Origin: Clusia tigrina | Taxonomy: Eukaryota > Arthropoda > Insecta > Diptera > Clusiidae | NCBI GenBank assembly: GCA_920105625.2 | Contig: OV050033.1 | Span: forward strand, 11,698,001 to 11,762,000 | Reading direction: 5' to 3' | Length of the DNA stretch: 64,000 nt | Part shown: piece after piece, positions 36,765-48,606 of the stretch | How the letters are laid out: every line of letters begins with the position of its first letter | Position numbering within the stretch: position 1 is the stretch's first letter | The notes under the pieces: model-generated | Database searches by the model: none | Seen by the model: the letters and a program-made list of their open reading frames with translations, nothing else | What the model was told of the DNA's origin: nothing | Made by a program: the position numbers and the translations under genes

Positions 36765-37699
36765 CCCCCACAAGGCAGAATTCGGAAGCTGCAGCAATCA
36801 TCCCCTAATGGAGTTTAACTCGCACACAAAAGATACTTACGAGTACTTCTGCTTCCAGTGCGCTCCTCTGGCTATCTACGTTAACTATCGCAATGTTATT
36901 GACCCAGAAGCGGTGCTGACTGTATACATACACGTGTGGGTGGGTAGGCACAATGCGCTGCTCAGCTCTGCTCTGCACTGCGCTGCTCTGGTCTTCACTG
37001 CATTGCTCTGCTCTGCCCTTCCGCGCTTCCAGCAGATTCTGGCAACTGAATGCAATCACATACAAAGGAACGGAATATAAATCTACTTTCAGACAAGACA
37101 GAAACGATGCAAAGCTCTGGGTCTGTGTTCACGGTGGGCATATGCATACACACCTACATTATTGTGTATGTATAAGTGATTCGTGTACATGCATGCTCAT
37201 CCATAATTAAGTAGCAGCAAAATGGTGCTTTTGAGCAATTTTAAGAAATTTCTAGACCACTGAAAGTGTGCCTTATAACCTCTACAAACTAATGAGATAC
37301 TAATGCGACCTCTTAAAAGTGGGGCGGTCGTATCCCAACAGTAAATTGGCTCATCTCCGATTTTGTCGGAACAGGATTCTATGTTTAAATGTAGTTCTCA
37401 AAATGAATTTTGCCTCTGTCACAGTCGATTGAGAAACTGCAAATTTGCTAAACTGTTAAATGGCAAAGTGCAAAGTGGTTGATGGAAAGAAGATGGTCCC
37501 GAGGTCAGCTTTAATTTTTCAGGTCTCTGGGATTTTGATATTAACTACTGTTGAGACATAAAAATTGTCTTCTTTCTATATTGATGATTCTACAGCTGAC
37601 ATATCAATCGTGATATCATTGATTGCTGCAATCAGAAATCACCATTGATATGCAGTGTTAGCCTTATAGTTCCATTCCAGTTCTATTTTGTAACTGGCA

Positions 37700-37860
37700 A
37701 GTAATGTGTCTTCACATTTTGTAACTGACTTGTCATGAGAGGTATATTGTGTCATCACATTTTGTAACTGACTTTGTCATGAGAGGTATATTGTGTCATC
37801 ACATTTTGTAACTGACTTTGTCATGAGAGGTATATTGTGTCTTCACTGTGTGACTTTTGT
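37700..37860. repeat. 43-44 bp minisatellite, 3.5 copies
   Basis: CACATTTTGTAACTGACTTT then GTCATGAGAGGTATATTGTGTC starts at 37713, 37756 and 37800. Copies two and three are virtually identical, so this is a recent expansion. Confidence 0.92.
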
Positions 37861-37945
37861 TGTTATTATTTCTCTCTCAAGTATATGCTGACAAGAGATA
37901 TAGTCATTCGTTATGGAGTCATAGCTGATATGCCATCTGTAGCAA

Positions 37946-38265
37946 CTACGATTGCTGATAACCTGGAAGACGGTTAGTTTACTAGTGTCTATAGTATTGG
38001 GCCTTTGTTTTTCGCATCAAAGCCGGGTGACATCCTAGATGATAAATCATAGCTACCTTATATTCCAGTTAAAAAGTTATCACTTGATTATATTCGTATA
38101 TACGACTGCAGACAATCTGGACAACGATTAGTTTATTAGTGACTGTAGTGTTGATCCTAAAGCAAATATGCTGTTTTGAGCATGAAACCCGGGTAACATC
38201 CCGCTGACAAGTCATAGCTGCCTTATATTTCACTTGATAAGTCATGACATTATAATCATATATAT
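37946..38265. repeat. ~155 bp direct duplication
   Basis: The order GATAACCTGGA.GACGGTTAG, TTTACTAGTG, TAGTATTG, GGGTGACATCC, TCATAGCT.CCTTATATT.CA is repeated about 154 bp further on with substitutions (GATTAGTTTATTAGTG, GGGTAACATCC, TCATAGCTGCCTTATATT). Further AGCTGACATATCA-like words are scattered through 37590-38420. Confidence 0.6.
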
Positions 38266-38599
38266 ATCATCTGCTTTTGCTGTATAGTTCAGCTGACATA
38301 TCATTTGTTGAGTCATTGAATCCTGACATATCTAGTACCAATTCCATTTTCAGTATCAGACAGAGAGTGTTTAGTATAGTATCATATCAGCTGACATGGC
38401 TTGGGGCTAACTGACAAGTCATTTGTAGCTTCATGACGACGTCGCAGGCCATTTCAAACTTAATTATTTGCTGTCATGCGACACAACTAGTGATATAATG
38501 CACTTGCCATTTGTTCGAGCAGCAGTCATGTTGCCACGAATGACATGTCATCGAGAATTAGGGCTTTGATTTCGTACCTAGTGTTAGCGTTGAAAGTGC

Positions 38600-38745
38600 G
38601 TTGATGTGTTGGCAATTTGCGGTGAGCTTAAAGAGCCTCATTTACAATGCGAAGGAGTCAACATGGTGAAGAATTTGAGGATATGTATGGGATGTTGGCA
38701 ATTTGCTGCGAGCTTATAAGGAAAAAGAGACATCTTGCTGAAGAA
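38600..38745. repeat. ~87 bp direct duplication
   Basis: GATGTGTTGGCAATTTGCGG then TGAGCTTA at 38603 is matched by GGGATGTTGGCAATTTGCTG then CGAGCTTA near 38690. Both copies are followed by GGTGAAGAATTTG or GCTGAAGAATTTG. Confidence 0.65.
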
Positions 38746-40560
38746 TTTGGCATATGGAATTGTTAATCCTTGTTCTATTACTTCAGACTTCTGGACACAC
38801 ATGCGAAAATTCTTCAGTTAGAACTCCATAAATTCAAATGACATAATCTCTCATCACTATTTGCCTTATTTAAACATTTTTCCCACCTCTGTGTCTCAGT
38901 TGAACTGTGAGTGCAGTGTAGGGTATGCAACCTGTCACCCATGGTTGGTCCTCCTGCTACCGTTTCGCTACTGTGCGCTTGGGTGTGCATCAATTTTAGA
39001 ATTTCTATTATGATGGCGTTTTAAAATAATTTTCAATATCGCTCAAATTGAGCTATCAAGCAGCGAATGATAATTTATGGCTCGACCTGACAATAATTTT
39101 CAGCTTTTCCTTTATTTTTGTGTAATAAGCAAACAATAAAGAAATTTGCATGTGATGCTCTTGTTGTGGTTGCTATTGCTATTGTTATTGTTGCTGTTGC
39201 CGATGATGTTGTTGATATAATCGCGTCAATTTGTTTATGACTGTTTAGAGTAATATCACCGTGCATTGTGCGCGACCGCTTTGAACGAGCTTCGATTACG
39301 CGATTCCCATTGTTTTGGTAACACGCGTGGATTTGTCATTGTTGTTGGTTTTTAGTTATTATTATTTTTGACAAATTATAAAATATTTTGTTTATTCAAC
39401 GGACTTTTATTCATGAATTTTTCTATACACCGCTTGAATTATGGTAGCAAATGCCTTTGTTCGCCCAGGAAACCTTTCCGACTGTTTTTGTTATTGTTAA
39501 AACTCGTTGAATTTTTAGTCTAATTTGAAAGTTTGTCAATTTTTATTGCCTTGTTTATCGAAGTTGTCGTAAATTTGTAAGATATGTTGTAATAAAATAA
39601 GTGTTTATTTCCTGTAATTAAGACACTTCTTATTGATTTATAACGTTTTCTTTAATTGATTGATTTTCATTGACGTTCAACTTCGACGTGCGAACAACGT
39701 GAGTACGTCATCGGTGGTTGTTAATTGAATCGGGAATCACAGTTTCAGCGAGGAACTATCAAACCAGTTTGACGGCGATCTTGTACATTTTGTCAAGATC
39801 GTGAGTGAGGAATTATGGAGTTTTGAACTGTGAGGACAAACAAAGTCTTCAAAATTTTTCAGCATAATTGTTGTTTCTTTTGTATTGTTGGAAGCTTCAG
39901 ATAAAGACTGCTTTATTTAACAATTAACAAACTTCAATGTTGAGCGTGGCTAAATTAGCAATGAAAGCAATGAGAAATACGATCGAATATAAAGAAGAAG
40001 AGAGTGGACGAGGGACTTTTGGAAGATGGACTATATTCACCCTCCCATAGAGGCCAGTTCTGATCTGCCTATGAGAATAAAATAACTAATATCGGTAAGT
40101 ATAGAGCACTCACGACGATCATTATACAATCGATGATGTCTGAAAACCACAGGTAGATTAGTATGAGAGTATACAAAATGCCATGAACATCTTTGGAGTA
40201 TTTTACTTTGACCGTTTTATAATTTGATTTTTTTATTGTTTATAATTTATAAGTACATTTATAATAAAATTGTTTTTCTAGACCAAAGTTCTTTTCGCGA
40301 TTATTTTTTTCTTCTAATAATGTCGAATGCCGCACAAGCCACGTGCGGGTAATTGCACATCCACCAATGCCACTAAGCAGGGAGTTGGGCGGTTTTATTT
40401 TCACGCGGTTCTAAATGTTCCGTTGAGGTTCACCATTAAGGCGACCTTCATGTAGTTGCATGCAATTGGAAAATTACTATGAAGCGGATATGTGCAAAGA
40501 GGGTGTCAACGAGGCGAATAGCCCGTGGTGTTGGAAATGCAGAAGACGTCAGTGCGAATT

Positions 40561-41380
40561 CTAACGAGGGAGGAAGAAGCTTTTGGCGGTAGAAAATAAG
40601 TGCATGCGGCTTCTTAGATACCAATAATATCCAGGAATAGCCGCAGCTGGGTTCGGATTTTTACCATTCCACTGAGAGGAGCTTGCTTGAGGGGTAGATA
40701 GGTAGCTAGGTTGAGCGGTTGCCAAAAAGGCACACTTAGGCCTTTTGTGATACCACTCGAGACACAAGTCCCATTCCTGTTCAAAATTCCACCCTTTAGA
40801 GCTTTTTATGAAGCGGTTGTTGGATTTTATTGTCTTGTTGGGAATGTCTCACTGAGAGTCCAGAAAGTAGTCATTCAGGAAAGTGTATTTTCTTTTGGAC
40901 AGCGCTAGACTCGTACATAGCAGGTGTTCAATGGACTCTGGTGCCTCCTTATCCATTCAATTCCCGCCAAAGCCATTTAAGGCAATTCCCAGCATTCTAC
41001 CATGAGGGTCCAATGTCCCTTTAGAAGACATAGAAATTAAGGCCATTTGAAGGTACCTCTACTTTGTCTATTTAGAGATATTAGATCTTTTGAGCGCTTG
41101 ACGTTTATTTCAGGTCAGGTTAGTCTAGCAATTTTGCATCCTATTCCTAAGGAGATTGTATTAATTAAAAGCTCACATGTGGCAATAGGAATACCGAGGT
41201 TTGACCTAAGTGGCTGAATCGGTATTGTAGTGCGATCTCGGGTGACTTCAACCGCTTTGCAGTTCCCTGGAATATCCCTGTGGCCGGGAACCGGCGAGTC
41301 TGCTTAGCTATCTTGTCTACAGATTTGTGGCAGCTTTTGCGCGAGGGAACCCCAGGCTCATACATGACAAGATGATTTTT
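40561..41380 (-). mobile_element. non-LTR retrotransposon 3' fragment (RNase H tail and Cys motif)
   Basis: On the minus strand, shifting frames give GHRDIPGNCKA (the GH..I.GN..AD RNase H motif), then LGIPIATCELLINTISLGIG, and further down APESIEHLLCTSLALSKRKY followed by FLNDYFLDS. This is the terminal E.PEHLLC.CPALS.RR segment of I/R1/LOA-type ORF2. A close relative with the same ending is at 47090-47190. Stops and shifts throughout; inactive. Confidence 0.8.
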
Positions 41381-42453
41381 TGGACAGACAGGAGTTTATC
41401 CGAGTGGCCGCCAGGTACACACATTATCGATTAATGAGAACTGTGCCTTAATCAGAAATTTTACAGTCTTCCGAGCAGAGGAGCACTTTGTCGATATGGA
41501 ATATAACAAAATCGAAAGTTGTTGATTGCGGGATTTTCCCAAGAAACGTCTGAGAAGTTGTTTGAAAAGTCGAGGAAGTTATTTCTAAATTAATTTGTTT
41601 CGAAATATGATCGCAAATACGTCTTCTTGGTTGCATTAAAATGAATCTCTTTGGTCTGAGGACTCAATCGAGGTTATACTTTCCTTCAACCCTGCTGAAA
41701 TTAAATTATCTCCTTCGGTTATTTGTTTTTTCTTTTATTTTCTATGAAAATCCTGCCAGTGACTAAGGAAAGGCAATAAAAATTCCATCAATATGAGAGC
41801 GTTTATTATGTTTTATGTGACTGAAAAGAAGACACGTACGCATCAGACAGCAGAACAAAGGCACCTCACTGCAGCCACAGCGTGTGGCTCCCAACAAAGG
41901 CACAGATGCCGAATTAAAATACACAAAGCTCATCAACTACGTACTCGTACTATATAAGAATTACTTTCGATTTTACGCTGACCAAACAAAGGAAAATGAT
42001 TCGAGTATTAGCGCTAGTTCTCAAGCTTGTTTGGGGTCCAGCTGTACTTATGATTGGTTTAATTTAAGCGGAACATCATGTCAATGATGGGAATTGTTGC
42101 TATGCGCAAAAGGTTAACTTTAATAAGCGTGTGCAGTATGTCTGTGCGTGGAGAGGGGGCAGACAGACAGGGAGAGGCACAGGGAACAGGCAGAGGGAGA
42201 AGAAGATACACAAGCAGAGATGCAAAGATGGATTTCTCGGCAGAGTCTGAGTATAATGTACCTTTATTGCATTATGTACTTTCCCCCACATAATAAATTG
42301 ATATTTATTCACTATATAAAACCTCACAGAAAATCTTCGAAAAGTCTCTCAGGCATATCTGAAAAATCCCAGACACATGTGACAAATTTTCTGTGAAAAA
42401 TCTCCGAAAAATCTCGTCTAAATCCAGACGGAAAAAACATCAATAATACGCAC

Positions 42454-42569
42454 CTATTGCGGCTGTCTGCGGTGTTCGCTCTGGCGGCGGTAGGGATATT
42501 GGCTCTGCTGGAGTTGAATGGCACTTTGTGATTGCTGATTTTGCTCTTGTTGCAATGTGGTTGTTGCAT
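42454..42569 (-). CDS. Ndae1: candidate first coding exon of Ndae1
   Basis: An ATG at 42569 (CGCAGCATGC, A at -3) opens a 38-codon frame, MQQPHCNKSKISNHKVPFNS then SRANIPTAARANTADSRN, ending AG|GTGCGT. The two left-over bases AG plus A from the 10120-10223 exon make Arg, giving ..SRN-R-PWTM with no frame break. The upstream 0.6 kb looks like a leader. Against it, I cannot recall this N-terminus in other flies, and the overlapping frame is strikingly Gln-rich (stopping at the TAG that forms the exon end). The phase match alone has a one-in-three chance of being fortuitous. If right, the visible Ndae1 coding sequence is 826 nt. Confidence 0.45.
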
Positions 42570-43170
42570 GCTGCGGCGGGGTGTCACTTCAACTAAATAT
42601 CCCTAAACACAAAACTGATACCTTTGTGGGAGAGTTATGCCGCAATTTGTACACACTCATAAACTCCCACACACAAACACACTCCCACACACACGGATTC
42701 TCACGTATTCAGGAAAACTTGTAAGTTTGCGTGAAGTTTAACGACTTCGTCGTTAATTAAAGCTGCCGGAAAATAGCAGTCGTAAAGCACTCTGTGGGCC
42801 CCTCACCTCTTTGCCCCTACAAAGTGGCGTTGGGTTGAAGTCTGCGGCTGAGAGAGGGTGAATTGTAGTTTTTTGTACACAAACAGTATTCCAACAAATT
42901 GTTGTTGTCGGTATTGTTTTTTTGTTGTTATTGTAATTGCTTTATTAGGAAAATTTTCCCTTGCCAATCGATAAAACCGCAATATAATATAATATTGGAA
43001 ATTCGATGTTTTTAATAATTTTTTGGTTTTAATTCATCACTCGCTTTGTTGCACTTATCACTCCTTCACTCAAACACTTCCTTTATCTACGCCTCTACAG
43101 CTTGTCTGGCGAGAGTTTTCATTTAATGCACATCGCTCGGTCAGAGCATTTCCCACTGAGCAGCGTTTCG
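42570..43170 (-). promoter_or_regulatory. Ndae1: candidate Ndae1 5'UTR and start region
   Basis: Upstream of the 42569 ATG on the minus strand is about 600 bp of GC-richer, leader-like sequence (GTGAAGGAGTGATAAGTGCA, TGTGTGTGGGAGTGTG). It begins near an initiator-like CTCAGTGGGAAA at about 43155. There is no TATA box at the expected distance and no clear downstream promoter element. Several upstream ATGs occur. The placement is inference. Confidence 0.3.
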
Positions 43171-43906
43171 TTTGCGTTGTTATCGCCGGGACGTCGCATG
43201 CCTGACTAAGTTGCAATCTGGAAAATTTTCCCATATTTCTGTTCGTCTGTCGCTGTTCTGTGCGGCGCGCTGTTCGTGTTTTGTTTTTCCGCTTTCTCTG
43301 TGTACCTTTGTTGCTGTTGTTGGTGTTGCCGTTCATGTTGTTGCCTTTGAACATTGAACATTGTGACCCGACCTGCGGCGAATGTAGCGATACAGTGAGG
43401 TACAAGTCACAGCAGGCGTTGTGAGTGTCAGGAAGACTCGGTCCGGGCAGCCGTTTCGAAATCACTTTTCTTTATTTTTGTATGTTTTATTGTTTCAATG
43501 GTCTCTCTGCTATTCTGGGAAACTAATACTGCCGGCGCAGATAGCACGCTTCGAGCTAAGAATGAAATTGTTCAGTGATGGAGCATTGATTTGACATTTA
43601 TACTCCACAGTGGAATCAGTTACGGTTTCCAAAAAGTCATTGTCAATGGAAATCGGAGCAGTCCTTCTTGCACTGAGCAGAAATGGTGTCATTACAGCTG
43701 ACAAACATTGAAAGTGAACAACTTCTGTAATCGAGTTGTTATTGGAAAGAACCTGTGCGCGGAGATATCTAGTAGCATATCCTTAGAGTGTTCTAAATTT
43801 CAGAAGGAAGAAGGCAATTCATGTCACAAATAATCATTATTGTATAATATTATATAAAATTATTGCAATATAATTTGTGTCAAGAAATAACTAAATAAAA
43901 TATATA

Positions 43907-45034
43907 TAGGGTGTTTTTTTAGAATAGCCCAATTTCTTTTTAAATACATAACAAGTAATTCAATGAGGAACATTTTCTTTAGAGTTCATTTTATGGCATT
44001 TGGTAATAAAATACAAATTGGATCATTTGTCTATCTCGTATATAGCGTCTTCTAGAGCTCAAATTTTTCGAATAACCTGGGCTAATAAGTCGAATAATAA
44101 CGACTTCCAAGGCGGCAATCGTTTATAGTTTGTTAGCATAAATCAGAAACTTCAGATATATCATCCAGAAACAATCCAAAGGTATCAAATAACCTGAATT
44201 TCGGAGTCAATTGACTTGGAACTAATATGCTCACAGATTTGTTCCCTCAATTGAGTGATTTCTTCAATAGATTGATTCCTTTAACTACAAACAATCCAGA
44301 GATATCAAATATCTAGAATTAAGCTGCCAATTGACTTTGAACTAATATTCTTATAGATTTGTGTCTTCAATTGAGTGATTTCTTCAATAGCGTAATACCT
44401 TCAATAGACCGTCTCCTTGCTATCAACTGTTGTCCACTTCAATGACTCACATTTGATATGTTTAACCTTCCGAACAAGTAGGACAGTCTATAAAAGAAAG
44501 AAAGTTCGGAGTGCTACTATGAAAGACCAAACAAAAATAGGCGGCAAATTTTGAAAGCCACGCCCTTTATTGATACATGTTTGAAACTTAGGATCTAAGC
44601 AAAATTCTTTGATAACAATTTATATGAATAAGTTTATTGAAGCTACAAACCCATTTCCAAGAACTGGTGGACGGTTAGATAAAGGCCACGCCTCTATGCA
44701 TTATAATCAACTCTGAAGACCCCAAAGAAAAATAAGAACAAATTGCCATGGTATAACTTTGAGAGTTTAAATATGTGTTCTGCTTCGAAACGAGTTCTAC
44801 AATTTGTTGTATATTTGCTGTGTTTCTTGTGTTTACAGGGAAAATTATGATAGAAATCAAATTTTATCTATTTGTTGTATCCTTTAAACCTGGATTTAGT
44901 ACTAATTTTTCTTTCCATCACAAAATAATTCGTATTGTTAAATGTTTTTTCAGTTTGAAAATTGTTTAATATGTGGCAACCTTCCGATTGTTGGGCTCGT
45001 CTCTTCATCTCCATTGCTCTCTGAAACACCCTCA
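43907..45034. mobile_element. possible second mariner-type relic
   Basis: The left boundary TATATAGGGTGTTTTTTTAG resembles the ends of many insect mariner elements. At 45024-45034 a partly complementary AAACACCCTCA could be the other end (about 1.1 kb apart). AGCCCAA follows both ends at unequal distance. No transposase motif (DEAH, QQDGA, DYFLWG) can be read inside, so identity rests on the ends alone. Confidence 0.3.
44165..44410. repeat. 120 bp direct duplication, 2 copies
   Basis: AAACAATCCAAAGGTATCAA and AAACAATCCAGAGATATCAA begin at 44169 and 44289. Each is followed by GAATT, CAATTGACTT.GAACTAAT and CAATTGAGTGATTTCTTCAA in the same order. Confidence 0.85.
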
Positions 45035-45180
45035 ATAACATAGGGTAAATACGCGAGTAAATACGGTTATGCTGCAAATTATAGTTTGTCAAGTTCTTCA
45101 ATGCAATGAGAGAAACGCCGACTGAGGAAACTGAGTCTGCAATGACGAGAGAAACGTGAGTGCAGTGCAAGAAAACCATA

Positions 45181-45233
45181 ACAATAATAACAGCAACAAT
45201 AACAACAACAACAACAACAACAACAACAGCAGG
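45181..45233. repeat. (AAC)n microsatellite
   Basis: About 13 AAC units with two interruptions. The plus-strand poly-Asn frame here is a by-product. Confidence 0.9.
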
Positions 45234-45349
45234 AACAACGGCAACACAACTTTGTCATTTCACCGGTTGATGGCTGATAATTATGTCACATTAGCACACA
45301 CTCACTCACTCCCAGTTGCGCTGCTGCACCCATTCATAACTTGTTAACT

Positions 45350-45582
45350 GAATTTGTTGTTGCTTTTTTGATGCTTTTATTGGTATTTTTGTTGTTATTA
45401 TTGTTGTTATTATTGTTGTTGTTTTTGTTGGTATTTTTCTTATTATTTTTGTTGTTGTTTCTCTTATTGTTTATTTTGCTTTTGTTGTTATTTTAGTTGT
45501 AGTTTTGGTTGTTGTTTGGGTTCTTGTTTTTGTTGTCGTTTTCGTTGCAACTTTGGTTGTTGTTTGGGTTGTTGTGCTCATG
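45350..45582. repeat. (GTT)n / GTTTTT low-complexity tract
   Basis: More than 200 bp of GTTGTT, TTTTTGTT and ATTATTGTT words on the plus strand, degenerating from a trinucleotide repeat. Confidence 0.85.
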
Positions 45583-46739
45583 CACAGGAAAGGAGCGAGT
45601 TCACTTCGCCTCTGCCTGGGAAATTAATTGTGTTTGATGGCTTGAAACGATGGACTAATTTGATTTTATTATTATTTTCACCGTTATTTTATTTACACTG
45701 ATGGTTTTCCGATATTTAATGTTGTGGTTTTCTGCATAGAAAATTTTACTCATTTTCGTTTCACTTCACTGAGCGGAGGTATTTGCTTGAAAAATGTTTT
45801 ACCATGCCAGTTAATTGAATTTTATATGGTAAATTATTTAATTTCGTATTACGCACATTGCGAAGCTCACTCAGCTCCAGCCGCCGGAACTTCGAATGAT
45901 ACAGAACTTTTGCGCAATGTTGAGAAAATTTATTAAAAAAGTCATTAAGTCTGTCAAGGACATGCACACATGAGCCTGTGCAAGCACCACATACTCACAT
46001 TTGAATTCTATTGGCTTCTTAATCTTAATTTCTCTCTGAATGGCATCCTAAATTGTTTATATGCGTCTCAAATAAATATTTTCGCCTTTGCTGTCTGAAC
46101 TTTGTTGTGGTCTTTTCCAGCCTTTTTGACTTTCATACAACATTCAGCGGAGTTGTCTGTTTGTCGGTACATCTCTGCGATTGACTGTCTGATTGTTTGT
46201 GTGGATTTATCATTAAGGCTCCTTGTGTGGGCCTGCTCTTCGTAGCTCGTTTCGTCCTTTTACGTTTGTCACAAAAAATATTCTGCATGCTTCGTGCACG
46301 GTAATAAAAGGCCCGTCAACGGCAATTTAATTGTGGGCGTAGATCCACGGAATAATACAATTTTAATAAGAGCAACAGTTGACAGAGCATAATTTGCAAT
46401 TACTTACAAAAGGATTTCAATTTTACATGATTCTCAGAAATTTGCTTTCATACCAGTGCCTTTAATGCTTGGGCAAATAACAAGCCCTGTTAACAAAAAG
46501 AGATTATATAAGTAGAGCAAGTGGTGGTAGAAGCCTTGAAGGATTTATGCAGGACATATGCAAAAATAAGGCGTTTGCTTCTTAAAAATTGTAGAGAAAA
46601 AAACAAGAATATATAAACAATGTGGGTGGAAGGAACAACAAAAATACAGAAACAAAAATATACGTTTTAACCCTTACCTAACGCACTTTTTGAAGAGGAA
46701 AATTTTCACTTCACGAAGGAGAACAATTATTTTTTTTAT

Positions 46740-47275
46740 TTATATTCCATCCTGGTTTAATCTGGGTTTAATCCTAGAGAGGGAGCTGAATTGGGAGGCT
46801 ACTGTAAACGAGTGCATTCGGAAGATTCAAGTAGCTCGGTACTCTTGCGAGAGAGATGCATTGGAAAGAAATGGGGGTTACAGCCAAAGGTAGCCTAATG
46901 AATATACACAGCTGTGGTAAGAGGAAGCACTGTTTTGGCTCAAGAAAAAGAAGATATCTGGATATAATATTTTTATCTGACAGCCAAGCGGCTTTGCGTT
47001 TAGGTAACGTCATAAGTGTCCTAACGGGACAGTAGACTCTGGGTAGTCATCATAGAAACCTGAGAATGCTGTTGCATGGATGAGGAGAAAAAAGAGTTCA
47101 TCGAACACCTGATATGTACATGTCCAGCACTGTCCAAAAGGAGATACACTTTCCTGGATGACTACTTTCTGGACTCCCTGGGTCCAAACAAAACAAGAGC
47201 TCCATAAATAGCTCCAAATGGCCCGACTTTTCTTGAAAGGGAATGATACTTGTGCCTAATGAGGTGTCTTTCTGA
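46740..47275 (+). mobile_element. non-LTR retrotransposon, internally deleted 3' part
   Basis: Plus strand: LGLILERELNWEATVNECIR then KIQVARYSCER (RT thumb, normally LGV.LD..L.W..N...R..KA..ALY.C) leads quickly to FLSDSQAALRLGNV (RNase H IYSDSQAAL). It then reaches EFIEHLICTCPALSKRRYTF and LDDYFLDSLGP (terminal Cys motif). Several hundred codons are missing between these landmarks. The end matches the minus-strand copy at 40561-41380 closely, so both belong to one family. Confidence 0.82.
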
Positions 47276-48150
47276 CGACCTCTCAACCAACCTCCCTACC
47301 TTCCATCCTTTATATACACCCTTTTATTTATATAGACTTTGCTCCACATTCTGACAGCTTGTGAAACTTTCCAACTTTCATACTGTAGCAACCACATGCA
47401 TCACTGTGAAAGCTTCAGTCGCCATAAAACAGCATGCAAAATGTTTTGAACTTTCAATAGGAATCCATTGGAAGTGTGGAGCTCGTTTTAACCGCAAGTA
47501 TAGTAGTGCGGACCACTCCCCCAAAATCATATGATAAAAGTTCAACACAAATACCTAATAATAAAGGATTCAGTGGTCTTTTGACGGCACTTCCTTAATT
47601 ACTTGAAAATTAGTTGACGAGTATTTAAGTAAAAATTTATGCAAAAAAGAAAAGGTTCACAAAAAAAAAAAACGCTCCAATCCTGTCATTAACAACTTTT
47701 GGATAGCTCAGTTTTATTTCTTTTTAATCAGCATTTATAGTGTTCAAAAAATGCAATGAAAAACTGCTGCCACTATACAAAACATGCCAACATACACTTT
47801 AACCCTTTGCATACCCTAACATAAAAAATATTATTTGTGATGCGAATTTAAAATAAACACTTTGACCCTTTATATTGTCGACAAGGGTCCAAGGATAAAA
47901 AAATGAGTTAAAACATACTCTTCAACCCTTTGAAAGCCCAGTTTTTTATTTGTAGGAATATTTTTTTGTACTTCCAGGAAGAAAGAAATTAATTATGCCT
48001 CAACCGCTTTAACCCGTTCATAACTAATTCTTTGTTGGCTCCAGTTGAATTTCTTTTTGGTGATTAAAGAGCTCAAAGACTTTAAAAAATAAGGAGCAAA
48101 TAAATTGAAATTAAACGAAAATAAAAAGTTCCTTTAACAACTGCACTTGA

Positions 48151-48606
48151 GGACCTCGAAGATGGGTTTTTTCCAACGCAGGTTTTAACCTTGTTCGAAC
48201 TTCTAAGGTTGAGTCGAAGGAAACTTTAGAATTTTTATTAAAATACACAACGTTTCAGTTTCTTGAGAACTGCTTCACATGTACATCCAACATGGCTCTG
48301 AGCTCTGGTATCAAAGTCACCTGCAATTGTCCTAATTCGGAGCCAGATAATGTCTTCAGCATTCAAAATATTGTATTGCAGAACTCTACCACAAAATTGA
48401 AAACGCAAATTGAAAAATTGTTGAAGAAAACTCCAAGGACCCGCTCACTGTTGCCATCGACAATCAAGGTGACATTATCTGCTCCACTCTATGGAACAAG
48501 ATACTCGTGCCTCAGTACAGGAAGTGGGCTTCCTGACAGCGCTGGTTGCGATAAATTTTGTTGTAAGGGAAATGTCAGCGATTTCACAGACGCATTTATA
48601 TACTGA
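48151..48606 (+). other. unrecognised 151-codon open frame
   Basis: Stop-free from just after TGA at 48148-48150 to TGA at 48604, which is unusual in this AT-rich DNA. A TTTCAG acceptor-like site at 48253-48258 could start an exon, and the first ATG is at 48292. From there it reads MALSSGIKVTCNCPNSEPDN, then a basic LKTQIEKLLKKTPRTRS stretch and a Cys-containing C-terminus (…AGCDKFCCKGNVSDFTD). The seven cysteines after the putative acceptor, partly paired, look secretory, but there is no signal peptide in this segment. I do not recognise a family. It could be a terminal exon, a transposon ORF1 remnant or chance. Confidence 0.25.

Larger units (their letters stand above)
10224..42453 (-). other. 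Ndae1: very large Ndae1 first intron (about 32 kb, if exon at 42454-42569 is right)
   Basis: No second host-gene exon could be supported in this interval on either strand. It contains retrotransposon, mariner and MITE relics, many tandem arrays and GC-rich islands, each listed separately. Stretches of no recognisable content include 10.3-13.3, 16.1-17.9, 23.3-25.9, 28.3-33.1, 33.6-35.8 and 38.8-40.5 kb. They are AT-rich, with scattered short repeats and spurious open frames below 110 codons. Large introns of this kind in flies often hold enhancers, but no specific site is claimed. Confidence 0.5.

Noticed and set aside
39776..39801. CGATCTTG / CAAGATCG hairpin
   Set aside because: An 8 bp stem with a 10 nt loop and no T-run or conservation clue; too weak to report as a feature.
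43070..43465. 131-codon minus-strand open frame rich in Asn, Arg and Thr
   Set aside because: Contains AAC-type simple repeats, has no domain, and overlaps the leader-like region of Ndae1; no splice connection was found.
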